Shown: positions 23,095 to 33,860 of the stretch, in pieces
Position numbering within the stretch: the stretch's first letter is position 1
Layout: each line of letters starts with the position of its first letter
NCBI GenBank assembly: GCA_033398695.1
Contig: CM065811.1
Coordinates: forward strand, 73,660,001 to 73,724,000
Origin: Orobanche coerulescens
Taxonomy: Eukaryota > Streptophyta > Magnoliopsida > Lamiales > Orobanchaceae
DNA: 64,000 nt
Direction of reading: 5' to 3'
The notes under the pieces: model-generated
Databases searched by the model: none
Told to the model about the DNA's origin: nothing
The model's input: the letters and a program-made list of their open reading frames with translations, nothing else
Translations under genes and position numbers: made by a program

Positions 23095-24106
23095 TACCAG
23101 TTGTGGTTTTCATCTTGAGGATGACGTTGATGTTTTCGTTAATTGTGATATTGTCCGGAGTATCACAATGCTTTGTGCTTGGGGTCGAGAGACATTATAT
23201 ATCGAGTCTTGGTGCTTGACTAGAATGGCATAAGATTAATGTGTTATGTGTAATGTGTCCTTGTAAGTGAATTGAAGTGGATGATCGGGTCGTGGACCCT
23301 GTGTTTTGTGACCGGAATGGTTGGGTCGTGGACCCCGTGTTTTGTTAAACGGATTTGTATTTTGAAAAAATGAACTTTGGGGCTGTGACCCTAAATGGCT
23401 TTCGAGGAATTAAGAACATTTTCAATTTTTGATGTTTTCAAAACTCCCGATATTTTGAAAATTTTTCAAAGTGCTTACTTACTTCGTTTCTACTTTCAAG
23501 ACTTGAACTATTTTTAACTAAATATACCTCGGGAAGTCTTTCGTTGTATTCTCGGAATGTGTTGTGTATGGCTCGTATTTGCACTTTATACTTGCACTAG
23601 CGAAACAGTGGAGTTTTGCTAACCCCCGAGTAATCGGGGGGTGGATATCTGTATTGTGTCCAGGTACATGCAGGTTTTCGGGAGCAAGACACAGGATCGG
23701 TACGAGGGATGATGAAAGACGAATGATACTAATCACACGAAGGCCAGTTTTGGGTTCAGTTAGTCGGAGTCCATTGTATTGTCTTTTCCGCTGTCTTATT
23801 GTTCGTTGTTGCAAGTATTTTACCCTTGCGTGGGTATGAGTCTGGATGAGTTTATGTATTTTGATTTTTAAGTCAGTGACGAAAGACCAAATCGGTCTGT
23901 TGGTCCGTTGTTTTGATTCGTCGGTATGTAATGAAATGTGTTGTTTTGATGTCTAGCCTGGTGGATCCTCACGGAGAGGGTCTGCGGCGTGTAATATTCC
24001 CGGTTTGATCTGGGGGTGTTACACAACACACGTTGCACAACATATATTATTCGTAAGAAAAAAATTACGCAAACAATGTAGATACAAAATAAATTAAAAT
24101 TACTTA

Positions 24107-25067
24107 CTTGGTAGACTGCACCTCGTCACACCAAGTACGTAGTAGAGAGTCGGGAATGACAAACCACACCTATGAACAGCATAAATACGTAATAATTTAA
24201 AAACATCACATATTGCATTTTGAAGAACTACGTGTTGATTGAAAAACACTTATTAAATATTTATTAACTTACCGACATAGCATTGTTCAAAGCATCCTTC
24301 ATGCACTGCGGCACGTCCCCCCAATCGGGCCAAAAAATGGGGACTCTGTCCCGAATGACAAAGCCAACATTACGGCTATATGACGCCGCAGCGTCAAAAG
24401 ACATCACCGGCCGGCCGTGTCTGTCTAGAGGAATCTCGTAACGGCCATGCTTAGTTACGTACGAGTCGAGCGCTAGGCCCTTTGCTGGGCCACGAGTCTT
24501 CTTCTTTTTTCTTCTCCTCCTCGACTACATTTTTCCCCTTCTCCTTCTCCCTCTCTATCTCCTCGTACAGTTTCGTCTTCGAAACCCGACAACTCCACCA
24601 ACACATGTTGTCTGGCCAAGACTCGTAGACGTACGCCTCGTCAGGGCTAATCAATCGAACGGGAACTCGGACTCCCGTCTCATCGACCTCTGGAATAGTC
24701 AGAACCATCAGAGGCATGAATAGAGTCGGCGGCGGACCATGGGGCACCGCGGACGAGGAACTCCTGATGTGTGAGAGCTAGACGTGGGTCGGTGGATGGG
24801 AGGCATACGAGTCTCCGGATGCGAGGAGGTCGGCCGTGGTGTCTGAAAGGATAAACGCCACGCTAGTGCAGCGGGCTCATCTGCCGCCCTAAAAAGATCG
24901 CCAGCGTTCATGCTGGTAGCTTCTAGTATCTGGCGGGCACGAACGCTGCTCTGAGATATGTATAGTGTACCGGGATCCGCCTTACTAGAGGCTGCCGAAC
25001 TCCCCCCCGAATCGGGAGTGGTCGACTTTATCGACTTCTTCCCCAACGCTTTCTTTATTCTATCCAT
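24107..25067 (-). pseudogene. CACTA TNP1-like transposon protein, 5' exons
   Basis: Start MDRIKKALGKKS at 25067. After a Ser/Pro-rich stretch the frame changes near 24750 and again in a Glu/Lys run near 24480. It then reads RGPAKGLALDSYVTKHGRY...VGFVIRDRVPIFWPDW, the conserved N-terminal domain of plant TNP1-like (Transposase_24) proteins. A donor GTAAGT follows at 24272, and a small exon occupies 24169-24107. The equivalent domain in the other CACTA copy of this window is at 49340-49647. Continues at 662-68 beyond the retroelement insertion. Two frameshifts make this copy non-functional. TNP1-like proteins are thought to bind subterminal repeats together with the TNPD transposase. Confidence 0.7.
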
Positions 25068-25583
25068 AATCTAAACAAATAAATCAAATTCACAACTCAA
25101 CACAACAGTAATTATCAATGTCATACCACATTAATCTTTCGATTAACGCCGGCTATAAAATTCCTTCCTCCTCAAACAAATTCATCAAATATTTCATCAA
25201 AACTCATTACACAATTTACCTAATTCATCAAATAATCTAAACAAATTCATCAAATTCACAACTCAACACAACAGTAATTATCAATGCCATACCACGTTAA
25301 TCTTTCGATTAACGCCAGCTATACAATCCCTTCCTCCTCAAACAAATTCATCAAATTCACAACTCATTAAATATTTTATTCATAAAATATTGCATCACAA
25401 CTCATTAAAGAATTTATCTAATTCGTCACATAATCTAAACAAATTCATCAAACAAATACAATAAATTCAACAAACAAAATAAAAAAAATAAGGAAAAGGG
25501 TTACATGTCGGGAGGCGGTCGGACGGCAAGTGGAGGGCGTCGGGCGGGCGGGCGACGGGACTGCGGCCGGGCGGGCGGCCGGA
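25068..25583. repeat. AT-rich repeated leader between CACTA genes
   Basis: A ~170-200-bp unit containing CTAAACAAATTCATCAAATT and CAACACAACAGTAATTATCA occurs at about 25071, 25237 and, more degenerate, 25435. It is followed by GC-rich DNA from 25505. No coding evidence. The position just upstream of the minus-strand TNP1-like start suggests leader or intron sequence. Confidence 0.6.
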
Positions 25584-25835
25584 CTAGGGCTCGTACAGGC
25601 GGCGGGACGGCAGCCGGGCAGGCGACGGTTGGGTGACGGGGGTTGGGGGTTGGGTGACGATCGGCGGAACGGGGGCTAGGTGATGGGCGGCTAGGTGACG
25701 GGCGGTTGGGGGCTGGGTGACGATCGGCGGGCGACGGCTAGGTGACAGGCGATTGGGGTGGGTGAGGGAAGGAGAAAATAGTACAAGTTGGGAAGGATAA
25801 AACGTATAAAATATAGGGGGTTTAGCCGATGACAA
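25584..25835 (-). other. Proline-rich ORF of doubtful status
   Basis: An 83-codon reading frame, rich in Pro/Gln/Ser, starts inside the hairpin-rich control region and is made of imperfect repeats of PPIVTQPPT. It could be the transcribed leader of the TNP1-like gene on the same strand. No domain recognised; low-complexity GC-rich DNA gives such frames by chance. Confidence 0.25.
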
Positions 25836-26187
25836 GATCTACGTTGTCGGCTAAAGTTTTTCTAAAAAAAATATTTTACTTTAGCCGACGACAGTCCAAT
25901 AGTCGTCGGCTAAAGCCCAAGTATGACCCGACCGTGTAGTCTAACACGGTCGGGTCAGGCATACAACGTGTTTTCACTTTCTGGGCAGGTGCGACACGGG
26001 CCGTGTCATTTAACACGGTCGGCAGTTTAGCCGACGACATAGATAGAGTCGTCGGCTAAAGTATAACCTTTTTTTTTTAAAAACTTTAGTGGACCATGTT
26101 AGGAGACACGGGCCGTGTCGCACCTGCCCAGAAAATAAAAACACACTGTATGCCTGACCCGACCGTGTTAGACTACATAGTCGGGTC
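25829..26187. promoter_or_regulatory. CACTA regulatory block: three hairpins and an 83-bp inverted repeat
   Basis: Three short hairpins have stems TTAGCCGACGAC/GTCGTCGGCTAA (25829-25857, 25880-25915, 26027-26062). Overlaid is a long inverted repeat with 83-bp arms at 25925-26007 and 26105-26187. Each arm carries GACACGGGCCGTGTC at its inner edge and repeated CACGGTCGGGTC words. It lies between the TNPD-like and TNP1-like genes, both on the minus strand. Repeated short motifs of this kind are typical of CACTA subterminal/transposase-binding regions; the function here is inferred. Confidence 0.7.
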
Positions 26188-26281
26188 ATTTTTTAATAAT
26201 ATTATTAATATTATATTAATGTTATGATTATTATTATTACTATTTTTTTAATTATATTTAACATATGAAAATATTCATCTA
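26188..26281. other. AT-rich spacer
   Basis: Runs of AATAATATTATTA follow the regulatory block; nothing else is seen. Confidence 0.4.
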
Positions 26282-28780
26282 CTAAATTTTTGGCTCATAG
26301 TTTGAGTCATCACTACAGTCTGTCTCATTATCTGAGTTGATATCCGGCAACATATGCCTCAAGTCGTCCACATTATCGTCATCAAAATTTTCAAGTAATT
26401 CATTTGTATCAACGTCAACGTACCCGCGAGCATCACCACGGAGTCGGACGACTCGTCCTTCAGGAACATTATTCATTGTAATTGTCGTTGATAGTGGAAT
26501 ATTTGCGGTATATGGCTCTTGATAAGCATCATCGTCATCAGTACATGTTGTTTCTCCCAGTGTAGCAGCACTATAAATATTCCTCGTTGTCACAACGTTC
26601 ACTTCTTCCATGTGCCTTTCTTCACCAAGTCGTCCAAATAATACACCGACTTTGCTGATGTAGCAAATACAAAATGATCACTTTCATACCATGAATTGGA
26701 AGTGTCAACAGATAACAGCCCGTAGTCATCTTGCATATCGGTTCCAAGACTGGTGTCGTACCATCGACACTTAAACAAGTAAATTGTCATGCCTTCCCCG
26801 TAATTAGTTCTACCACTTCCAAAAGAACACCGTAATATCCACTATCTATCATAACCCCAGAATTTTGACATCTTGTATTTTGGTCTCTCTCAAGACATAT
26901 GAATGTGACACCGTTGACTTTGGCCATCGAATAAATTCTTGACATAACCGGCTTCATAGAAAGAAGCATAAGTTCACGCGACCAGTTAGGGTGTCCGTTA
27001 TCTTGTATATGTGTCATCTGTCGTAAATAAACTTTTTATGTAAAAAAATATCTTAAGTCCAAAATCAATAGCAACTGAATGTATACATACCCATTCTCCA
27101 AAATAGTCGGCAAAAGTGTCATTGTGGAATCTAGTGTCACCTCGCACCATATCGCATGACAAGTGGATGTCTTTCCAGTACTGAACTTCTGTACAATTGA
27201 GCAATATCCACCAATGTGCAATTCGTGACTCGTACGGGTCTAATTGTCTTCCTGGCAACCTCCCATAGACGTCAACCTCAGTGGATATGATAGAAAGATT
27301 GAATTGTATTTTATCTGCTGGAATAGAGCAGGAAGGGGGCTCGAAGGTGCCCAAATACAACTTGATATGCGTAATACACTCCGACGCAAGGTAAGATTCT
27401 GCAATGCATCCTTCCAGTGCAGACTTATTGGCCACGGAGTCTTTGTAATCACCGAGTTGCCTGTAATATTGTCATTGTGTTAGAAATCATACTTAATATA
27501 TATATATATATATATCATACAAAATTATGTTACCTTTCAACCGGGTACATCCACGTGTAGTGTACTGGACCAGTGACCAATAACTGCCGGGGAAGGTGGA
27601 TCATGAGGTGAGGCATGAGGTCAAAAAAGTTTGGAGGAAATATTCGCTCAAACTTGCACAAGATATAGATGATCTCATCTTGCATTTTATGCAAATCAGA
27701 TCTCTTCACTTCTCTCGTACATAATTTCTGGAAAAATCTTGACAATGCAACACACGGCTTGACCACCTGTTTTGGTAAGTACGGTCGAATAAATACCGGA
27801 AATAGGCGTTGGAGTAGGATATGACAATCATGACTCTTCAAACCAGTTAACTTGTTCTCCCTGAAATTAACACATCTTCCTATATTTCCAGCATACCCGG
27901 TAGGATACCTAGCAGTCTTTATCCAGCAAAATATCTCAGTTCTCTGCTCGGCAGTGATGGTGTAAGCTGCCTTAGGCATTTTTTGTTTCCCTTGACAGTT
28001 TTCAACCACAAATGTTTTCTTATGCTCATTTCTTCCAAACCTTTGCGTGCTTTTGGCCCGTCTTTGGTCTTTCCATCCCAACCTAAGGTTGTCCCAACCA
28101 CACTTTCGCAAACATTCTTTTCAATGTGCATGACATCCAAGAAGTTCCTTATCAGTAACTTGGACCAGTAAGGCAATTCCCAGAATATACTTTTGTGCGA
28201 CCAATACTTATACCTGTCGGGCCTTTCAGGGGTTGCTGCAATCACATTAGGATGGTTGCTAAGCTGACCAAAATATACTCATTAAGAATCGATAGTATTT
28301 CATCACCTGTCCACTTTCGTGGTGGCTCGCCATTTCTACAGTGCCATCAAATGCTGCAGCATCTATACGCCACTCATGTTCCCTCTCAAGCCATATCCGA
28401 TGACGCATTCGGATAACTTTCCTACAGTGTTACCTAGCACAATCTGCATTCAAACACACTGGACAACCTCTATATCTGCTAATAACAGATCCAGACAGCA
28501 TTCCATATGCAGGAAAATCACTAATAGTGCCGATAGACATGGCATGCAAGTAGAACGTCTCGGACGAATAACTGTCGTACGTAGGATGACCTTGCTCCCA
28601 CAACATTTCCAGCTCCTCTATCAAAGGTCTCATATATACATCGATACACTTTCCCGGATATCCCGGCCCCGGGACTAACAAGGTCAACATATTATACTCC
28701 TTCCGCATACACATCCACGGAGGAAAATTGTAAGGAATCACTACAACAGGCCATATGGTATATGAAAGACTCATGTTACG
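26282..28780 (-). pseudogene. CACTA TNPD-like transposase, 5'-truncated
   Basis: Read right to left. A Transposase_21 segment with YTIWPVVVIPYNFPPWMCM and PGYPGKCIDVYMRPL (28770-28430) is followed by LDVMHIEKNVCE and KTKDGPKARKGLEE (~28130-28030). Next come [14 protein letters not shown] and the DUF4218-type FFQKLC...FPPNFFDLMPHLMIHLPRQ (27840-27540), CIAESYLASECI, and the DUF4216-type YGVLLEVVEL/YLFKCRWYDTS (26850-26740). An acidic C-terminus ends at 26282. Frame changes near 28430, 27960, 27240 and 26788, plus many stops, show it is dead. An intron with a TA microsatellite lies near 27474-27530. The 5' end is lost at 28780, where gypsy sequence begins head-to-head. Confidence 0.85.
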
Positions 28781-28781
28781 C

Positions 28782-30486
28782 AGGGCATGTTCGGCGTGAT
28801 TGCTACGCACCTTCTGTGACCTATTTCGAGTGTGGACAGGAAGGCCATCGTGCGACTTTTTGCGGAAATGTGACTAGAACTATTGGTACTCGCATTCTGC
28901 ACTGGTTCCGAAAGAGACAAGTGTGAACTAGACACAACAAAGTGGTTTCCAACAGCATAATGTTGGGAAAAGAGATACGTCTAGTTCTGGGTCCGTTCCT
29001 ATGCGCCTTTACAAGATGAGGAGGTCAGACGATCAGAACACTGCTATTGCATCAGGTACGATTCAGGTCCTTTTGCAACCAGTTAGTGTCTTATTCGATT
29101 CAGGAGCTACACATTCTTTCATATCACTGAACTGTGTTAATCGTTTGAAAATCTCGTGTTTATATGATTGTGAGCCTTATGTTGTGGGATTACCGAGTGG
29201 AGAGAGAATTGTGGGAACCCTAGAAACTAGAGATTTTCTAGTGTCTATAGGAGGGAGAGATTGGCCATCAATTCTTATTATGGTCGACATCCATGGGGAC
29301 GATTTAATTCTAGGAGACGATTGGCTCAACCGTTATGGGGCTATTTTGAATTACCGAAGGAGAGTTATTTCTATCATTGTTGATGACGGATCTGAACATT
29401 TATTCAAAGGATAGAGACCGGGAAGCTCAGGAAAATTGACCAAAGCCATGAAAGCAGTGAAATTACTAAAGCAGGGTTGTTATGAATTGTGGTGTTATGC
29501 CATGAAGAAAGAAGGATTAGAGCTCGCATCTATTCTAGTGATAAACGAATTCTCAGACGTATTCCCTGATGAACTACCTGGGTTACCTCCACGGAGAGAA
29601 GTAAAGTTTAATATCGAATTAGAGCCTCGAGCTGCACCTATTTCTAGAGCACCATACCGTATGACGGCAACGGATATGTATGAACTAAAGAAGCATCTTG
29701 AGGAATTATTGCACAAGGATTACATTCAACCTAGCATTTCTCCTTGGGGAGCACCTGTTCTCTTCGTCCAGAAGAAAGATGGATCCCTCCAATTTTGTAT
29801 TGACTACAGGGAGCTAAACAAGGTGACGATCAAGAATAAGTATCCAATACCTCAGATCGACGAATTGTTTGACCAACTACAGGGGGCAAGGGTATTCTCG
29901 AAGATCGACTTGAGATCAGGATACCATCAATTGAGAATTAAGGAATCGGATATACCAAAATCTGCTTACAGATCCCGGTACGGGTACTATGAATTTGTGG
30001 TGATGCCATTCGGACTTACCAATGCTCTTGTGGTATTTATGCAATTGATGAATCGGGTATTCTTAGAACTTGATAAATTCGTGGGTCGTTTTCATTGATG
30101 ACATCTTGATCTATTCGAATGACCCAGAGGAGCATGCAGAGCATTTGCGTATCGTTTTGAGTACTTTGAGGAATGAACAGCTTTATGCGAAACTTTCTAA
30201 ATGCGAGTTTTGTCTTAAGGAAGTAACCTTCCTTGGGCATGTGATATCAGCTGACGGAGTTCAGGTAGACCCAAAGAAAGTCGAAGAGATCTTGGAATGG
30301 GAATCTCCTAATAACGTGAAAGAAGTCTGAAGTTTCTTAGGACTTGATGGATATTATCGCCGTTTTGTAGAAGGATTTTCCAAAATTACTCGTCCGCTTA
30401 CTCAGCTGTTGCAGAAGACTCAGTAATACGTGTGGAATGAGAAATGCTAGGCTAGTTTTGATGAACTTAAGAGAAGACTGACGACA
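28782..30486 (+). pseudogene. Ty3/gypsy gag-pol fragment: zinc knuckle, protease, reverse transcriptase
   Basis: Starts in a zinc-knuckle region (GHVRRDC, then a second knuckle whose first Cys is Tyr). The aspartic protease follows with FDSGATHSFIS (29001-29414). Reverse transcriptase motifs are [32 protein letters not shown] and MPFGLTNA (29436-30098). After a frameshift comes the catalytic FIDDILIYS (30099-30125), then TFLGHVIS and YYRRFV. Stops at 30328 and 30424 and the frameshift at ~30095 inactivate it. It ends abruptly at the CACTA terminus (30487) within the RNase H connection. Sequence type fits a chromovirus such as Tekay/Del. Confidence 0.85.
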
Positions 30487-31461
30487 CACTACTACAAAAA
30501 CAAGCAAAGAGATCCAGACTAAAAGACCTGTTGATAAAGATAACGAGTCTCTTTAATATAAGAGACCTGATATTATAAACAACAGGTCTCTTATATGTCA
30601 AATGGGCCCGCCATTTTTTTGTGATGGACTTAAGAGACCCGTTGTTTTTATTGACGGGTCTCTAATGTATAAGAAAGAAGAAACCCGTTGCTTTTGTTGA
30701 CGGGTCTCTAAAGTGTAAAAACTTAAGAGACCTGTTGTTTAACCCAACCGGTCTCTTCTTTTATTCTTCAGATTAGGGCACTAAGTACTCTGTAATCTCT
30801 CCATCTCTCCATCTCTCTCCCGTCTGTAATCGATCCCTTGGCGGCGATCTTTGCCACTGCTGTTTTCTCCCCGTCTGTAATCGATCCCACTTTGCCATCT
30901 CAATTTCTTTTATCTCAATACTCATCACCGTGGTTTCTTCCAGCGGCAGCAAGAAAACCATTCTTGAAAGCCCAAAGGTTAGCGCTGTGATTTGCCCAAA
31001 GCTTGGATTATCTTCAAAACCCTTCTTCATTACCGTAGGTTCGTGATTTCTTCATCCTTGCGCTGTGATTACCGTAGGTTCGTGATTTCTTCATCTTCAA
31101 AAACCCTTCTTCAAAAACTACTCCTGACGCCTTATCTTCTTCGGTCGTTCAAAACAAACATTGTGTCTCTGTTTCTTCTTGAATGCGTACAGATCATCTT
31201 CTTCGGTTTTTCTTCGATAATCTTCTCTTCTACCTCGCCTTCAAATCTCACAATATATTTCAAGCGCTGTCCCAGCCTTTTCTTCAGGTCAAAACTCTAA
31301 ATGTTTTCTTATGACTTTCCGTTGTTTGCTTTTTTGATAATGTGTCAAAATTGGTTGAAAAATTGTCTGCTCGGGTTTTATATGTTTTCAGTTTCATTGG
31401 TAATCTGCACAAAATAGTAAAAGCATCATACATTCCACACTAGGCGTCAAATTCATTGAAT
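30487..31461 (+). mobile_element. CACTA 5' terminus, first tandem copy
   Basis: Begins CACTACTACAAAAACAAGC, the CACTA-type terminal inverted repeat, after ACA as candidate 3-bp target duplication. The next ~280 bp carry subterminal hairpin words AGAGACCYGTTG and CAACGGGTCTCT in both orientations. A pyrimidine-rich stretch follows (30780-30860) that resembles a 5' UTR. No matching right terminus (TTTTTGTAGTAGTG) is visible in the window. The element body probably continues to the TNPD/TNP1 genes at 45968-51620. Confidence 0.8.
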
Positions 31462-32436
31462 CACTACTACAAAAACAAGCAAAGAGATCCAGACTAAAAG
31501 ACCCGTTGATAAAGATAACGGGTCTCTTTAATATAAGAGACCTGATATTATAAACAACAGGTCTCTTATATGTCAAATGGGCCCGCCATTTTTTTGTGAT
31601 GGACTTAAGATACCTGTTGTTTTTATTGACGGGTCTCTAATGTATAAGAAAGAAGAGACCCGTTGCTTTTGTTGACGGGTCTCTAAAGTGTAAAAACTTA
31701 AGAGACATGTTGTTTAACCCAACCGGTCTCTTCTTTTATTCTTTAGATTAGGGCACTAAGTACTCTCTAATCTCTCCATCTCTCCATCTCTCTCCCGTAT
31801 GTAATCGATCCCTTGGCGGCGATCTTTGCCACTGCGGTTTTCTCCCCGTCTGTAATCGATCCCACTTTGCCATCTCAATTTCTTTTATCTCAATACTCAT
31901 CACCGTGGTTTCTTCCAGCGGCAGCAAGAAAACCATTCTTGAAAGCCCAAAGGTCAGCGCTGTGATTTGCCCAAAGCTTGGATTATCTTCAAAACCCTAC
32001 TTCATTACCGTAGGTTCGTGATTTCTTCATCCTTGCGCTGTGATTACCGTAGGTTCGTGATTTCTTCATCTTCAAAAACCCTTATTCAAAAACTACTCCT
32101 GACGCCTTATCTTCTTCGGTCGTTCAAAACAAACATTGTGTCTCCGTTTCTTCTTGAATGCGTACAGATCATCTTCTTCGGTTTTCCTTCGATAATCTTC
32201 TCTTCTACCTCGCCTTCAAATCTCGTAATATATTTCAAGCGCTGTCCCAGCCTTTTCTTTAGGTCAAAACTCTGAATGTTTTCTTATGACTTTCCTTTGG
32301 TTGGTTTTTTGATAATGTGTCAAAATTGGTTGAAAAATTGACTGCTCGGGTTTTATGTGTTTTCAGTTTCATTGGTAATCTGCACAAAATAGTAAAAGCA
32401 TCATACATTCCACACTAGGCGTCAAATTCATTGAAT
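31462..32436 (+). repeat. CACTA 5' terminus, second tandem copy (975 bp)
   Basis: A nearly identical repeat of 30487-31461, beginning exactly with CACTACTACAAAAA and ending AAATTCATTGAAT, offset 975 bp. Differences are scattered point changes. Confidence 0.9.
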
Positions 32437-32945
32437 TTTGTGTTTCTTCTATGGTCGCTTTTGTTGTTTATATTCGATTCTACATTTCTACACTGGTTTT
32501 GATTTTGTTACATGATTAAAATTTTGAATTGTAAGGTTTTTGATTCCGACTATGATGATTGAATTGATTGATAAATTCGTTGGCCTTGATTTGATTGAAA
32601 TTTGAAATGCCAGGTTCTTCGTTCTTCTGTGTATTTGGATTTTTTGAAAAGTTTTTGTGCTTTGTTCACTATTACAAAGATGAGATTCTGGGATAATCGT
32701 ACGCAATTTGACTTTGATTGACACTCCCCAATCAATTAAAGAAATAAAAAAGTGAGAGGATAGTGACTTACTTGATGTTATTTTCTTTGGTATCAAGTTT
32801 GATTCAGACATAATAATCAACTGGTACATAATTTTTGTGCTTCTAACAAATAAACAAACACCACATAAATATACTCTGTTAAGACAAGAAACAGTTTAAA
32901 TTTCGACACTAATATTACTGAGTTCAATGTAAGCACACAACTAAC

Positions 32946-32946
<1 letters not shown>

Positions 32947-32985
<39 letters not shown>
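32947..32985. repeat. (TG)n microsatellite
   Basis: About 19 TG dinucleotides. Confidence 0.95.
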
Positions 32986-32987
<2 letters not shown>

Positions 32988-33270
32988 TTTTGAAGTGATT
33001 GAATTTAGGGAGAGTTTGTATTTAATAACAAAAATCCGACTTCTTATCTTCTAAAATCTACAAATATCCTTAAGGTTTGTATTTACCTTACAAATGCCCA
33101 CCTCTTGAGTGCATGATTGTAAGATATAAACAAATGTCAGGGGCTATTGAAATTTTAAAGGATATCCTTTTTTTTTTCTCTTTTAGGTAAACCTGAGGAC
33201 CTCTTGATAATTATCCAACTTTGCTATATGTTTTCACTTTTCACTGTCTTTGCTTTCTAGTTTAGCTAGT

Positions 33271-33860
33271 TTAAGACTAACCTTTCATAGTCTTTTTGTG
33301 AAAATGAGTCGATTTGGCCTGGAAGGTTTGTCGAGTTGACTTGGTATTAATTTGAATTGAGATCATAACCTCTTACTATTTTAATTATGTGCTCCACTTT
33401 ATTCTCATACTTTTTCTTCCTCAAACCACAAAAAGAGTACTTCCACCTAGCATATTAATATCTAATGAACTCTTCTATGGTACTAAGAAGCTGTAGAAAT
33501 TTGTTCATCCTATGTATTATTTACTTTGGTAGGGATGGGATTCCAATAGGTTTAGTCAGATCTCGTTAAGACTAACCTTTCATAGTCTTGTTGTGAAAAT
33601 GAGTCTATCTGGCCTGGAAGGTTTGTCGAGTTGACTTGGTATTAATTTGAATTGAGATCATAACCTCTTACTATTTTAATTATGTGCTCCACTTTATTCT
33701 CATACTTTTTCTTCCTCAAACCACAAAAAGAGTACTTCCACCTAGCATATTAATATCTAACGAACTCTTCTATGGTACTAAGAAGCTGTAGAAATTTGTT
33801 CATCCTGTGTATTATTTACTTTGGTAGGGATGGGATTCCAATAGGTTTAGTAAGATCCCG
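33271..33860. repeat. 295-bp tandem duplication
   Basis: Two copies starting TTAAGACTAACCTTTCATAG at 33271 and 33566 with few differences. Non-coding. Confidence 0.9.

Larger units (their letters stand above)
691..24023 (+). mobile_element. Composite non-autonomous LTR retrotransposon with three LTRs, TSD CAACA
   Basis: The complex starts TGTAATATCC and ends GGGTGTTACA. The 5-bp duplication CAACA is at 686-690 and 24,024-24,028. Order: truncated LTR (691-2351), internal DNA (2352-4350), full LTR (4351-18615, interrupted by another element), internal DNA (18616-21121), full LTR (21122-24023). A TSD exists only at the outer ends, so the extra LTR most simply arose by unequal recombination after one insertion. 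The internal DNA has no gag or pol, so the element must have used proteins from a relative. The PBS for initiator Met-tRNA, the PPT and the LTR termini match Tekay-type chromoviruses elsewhere in the window. LTR copies look nearly identical by eye, implying recent activity. Confidence 0.9.
21122..24023 (+). repeat. Right LTR of outer element (uninterrupted)
   Basis: 2,902 bp, TGTAATATCC...GTGTTACA. Contains the GC-rich U3 with five GACACGG/GCCGTGTC words (21644-21753), TATAAATA (21762-21769), the minisatellite at 22880-23094 and the conserved terminal 34-bp block. It serves as the intact reference for the other two LTRs. Confidence 0.92.
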
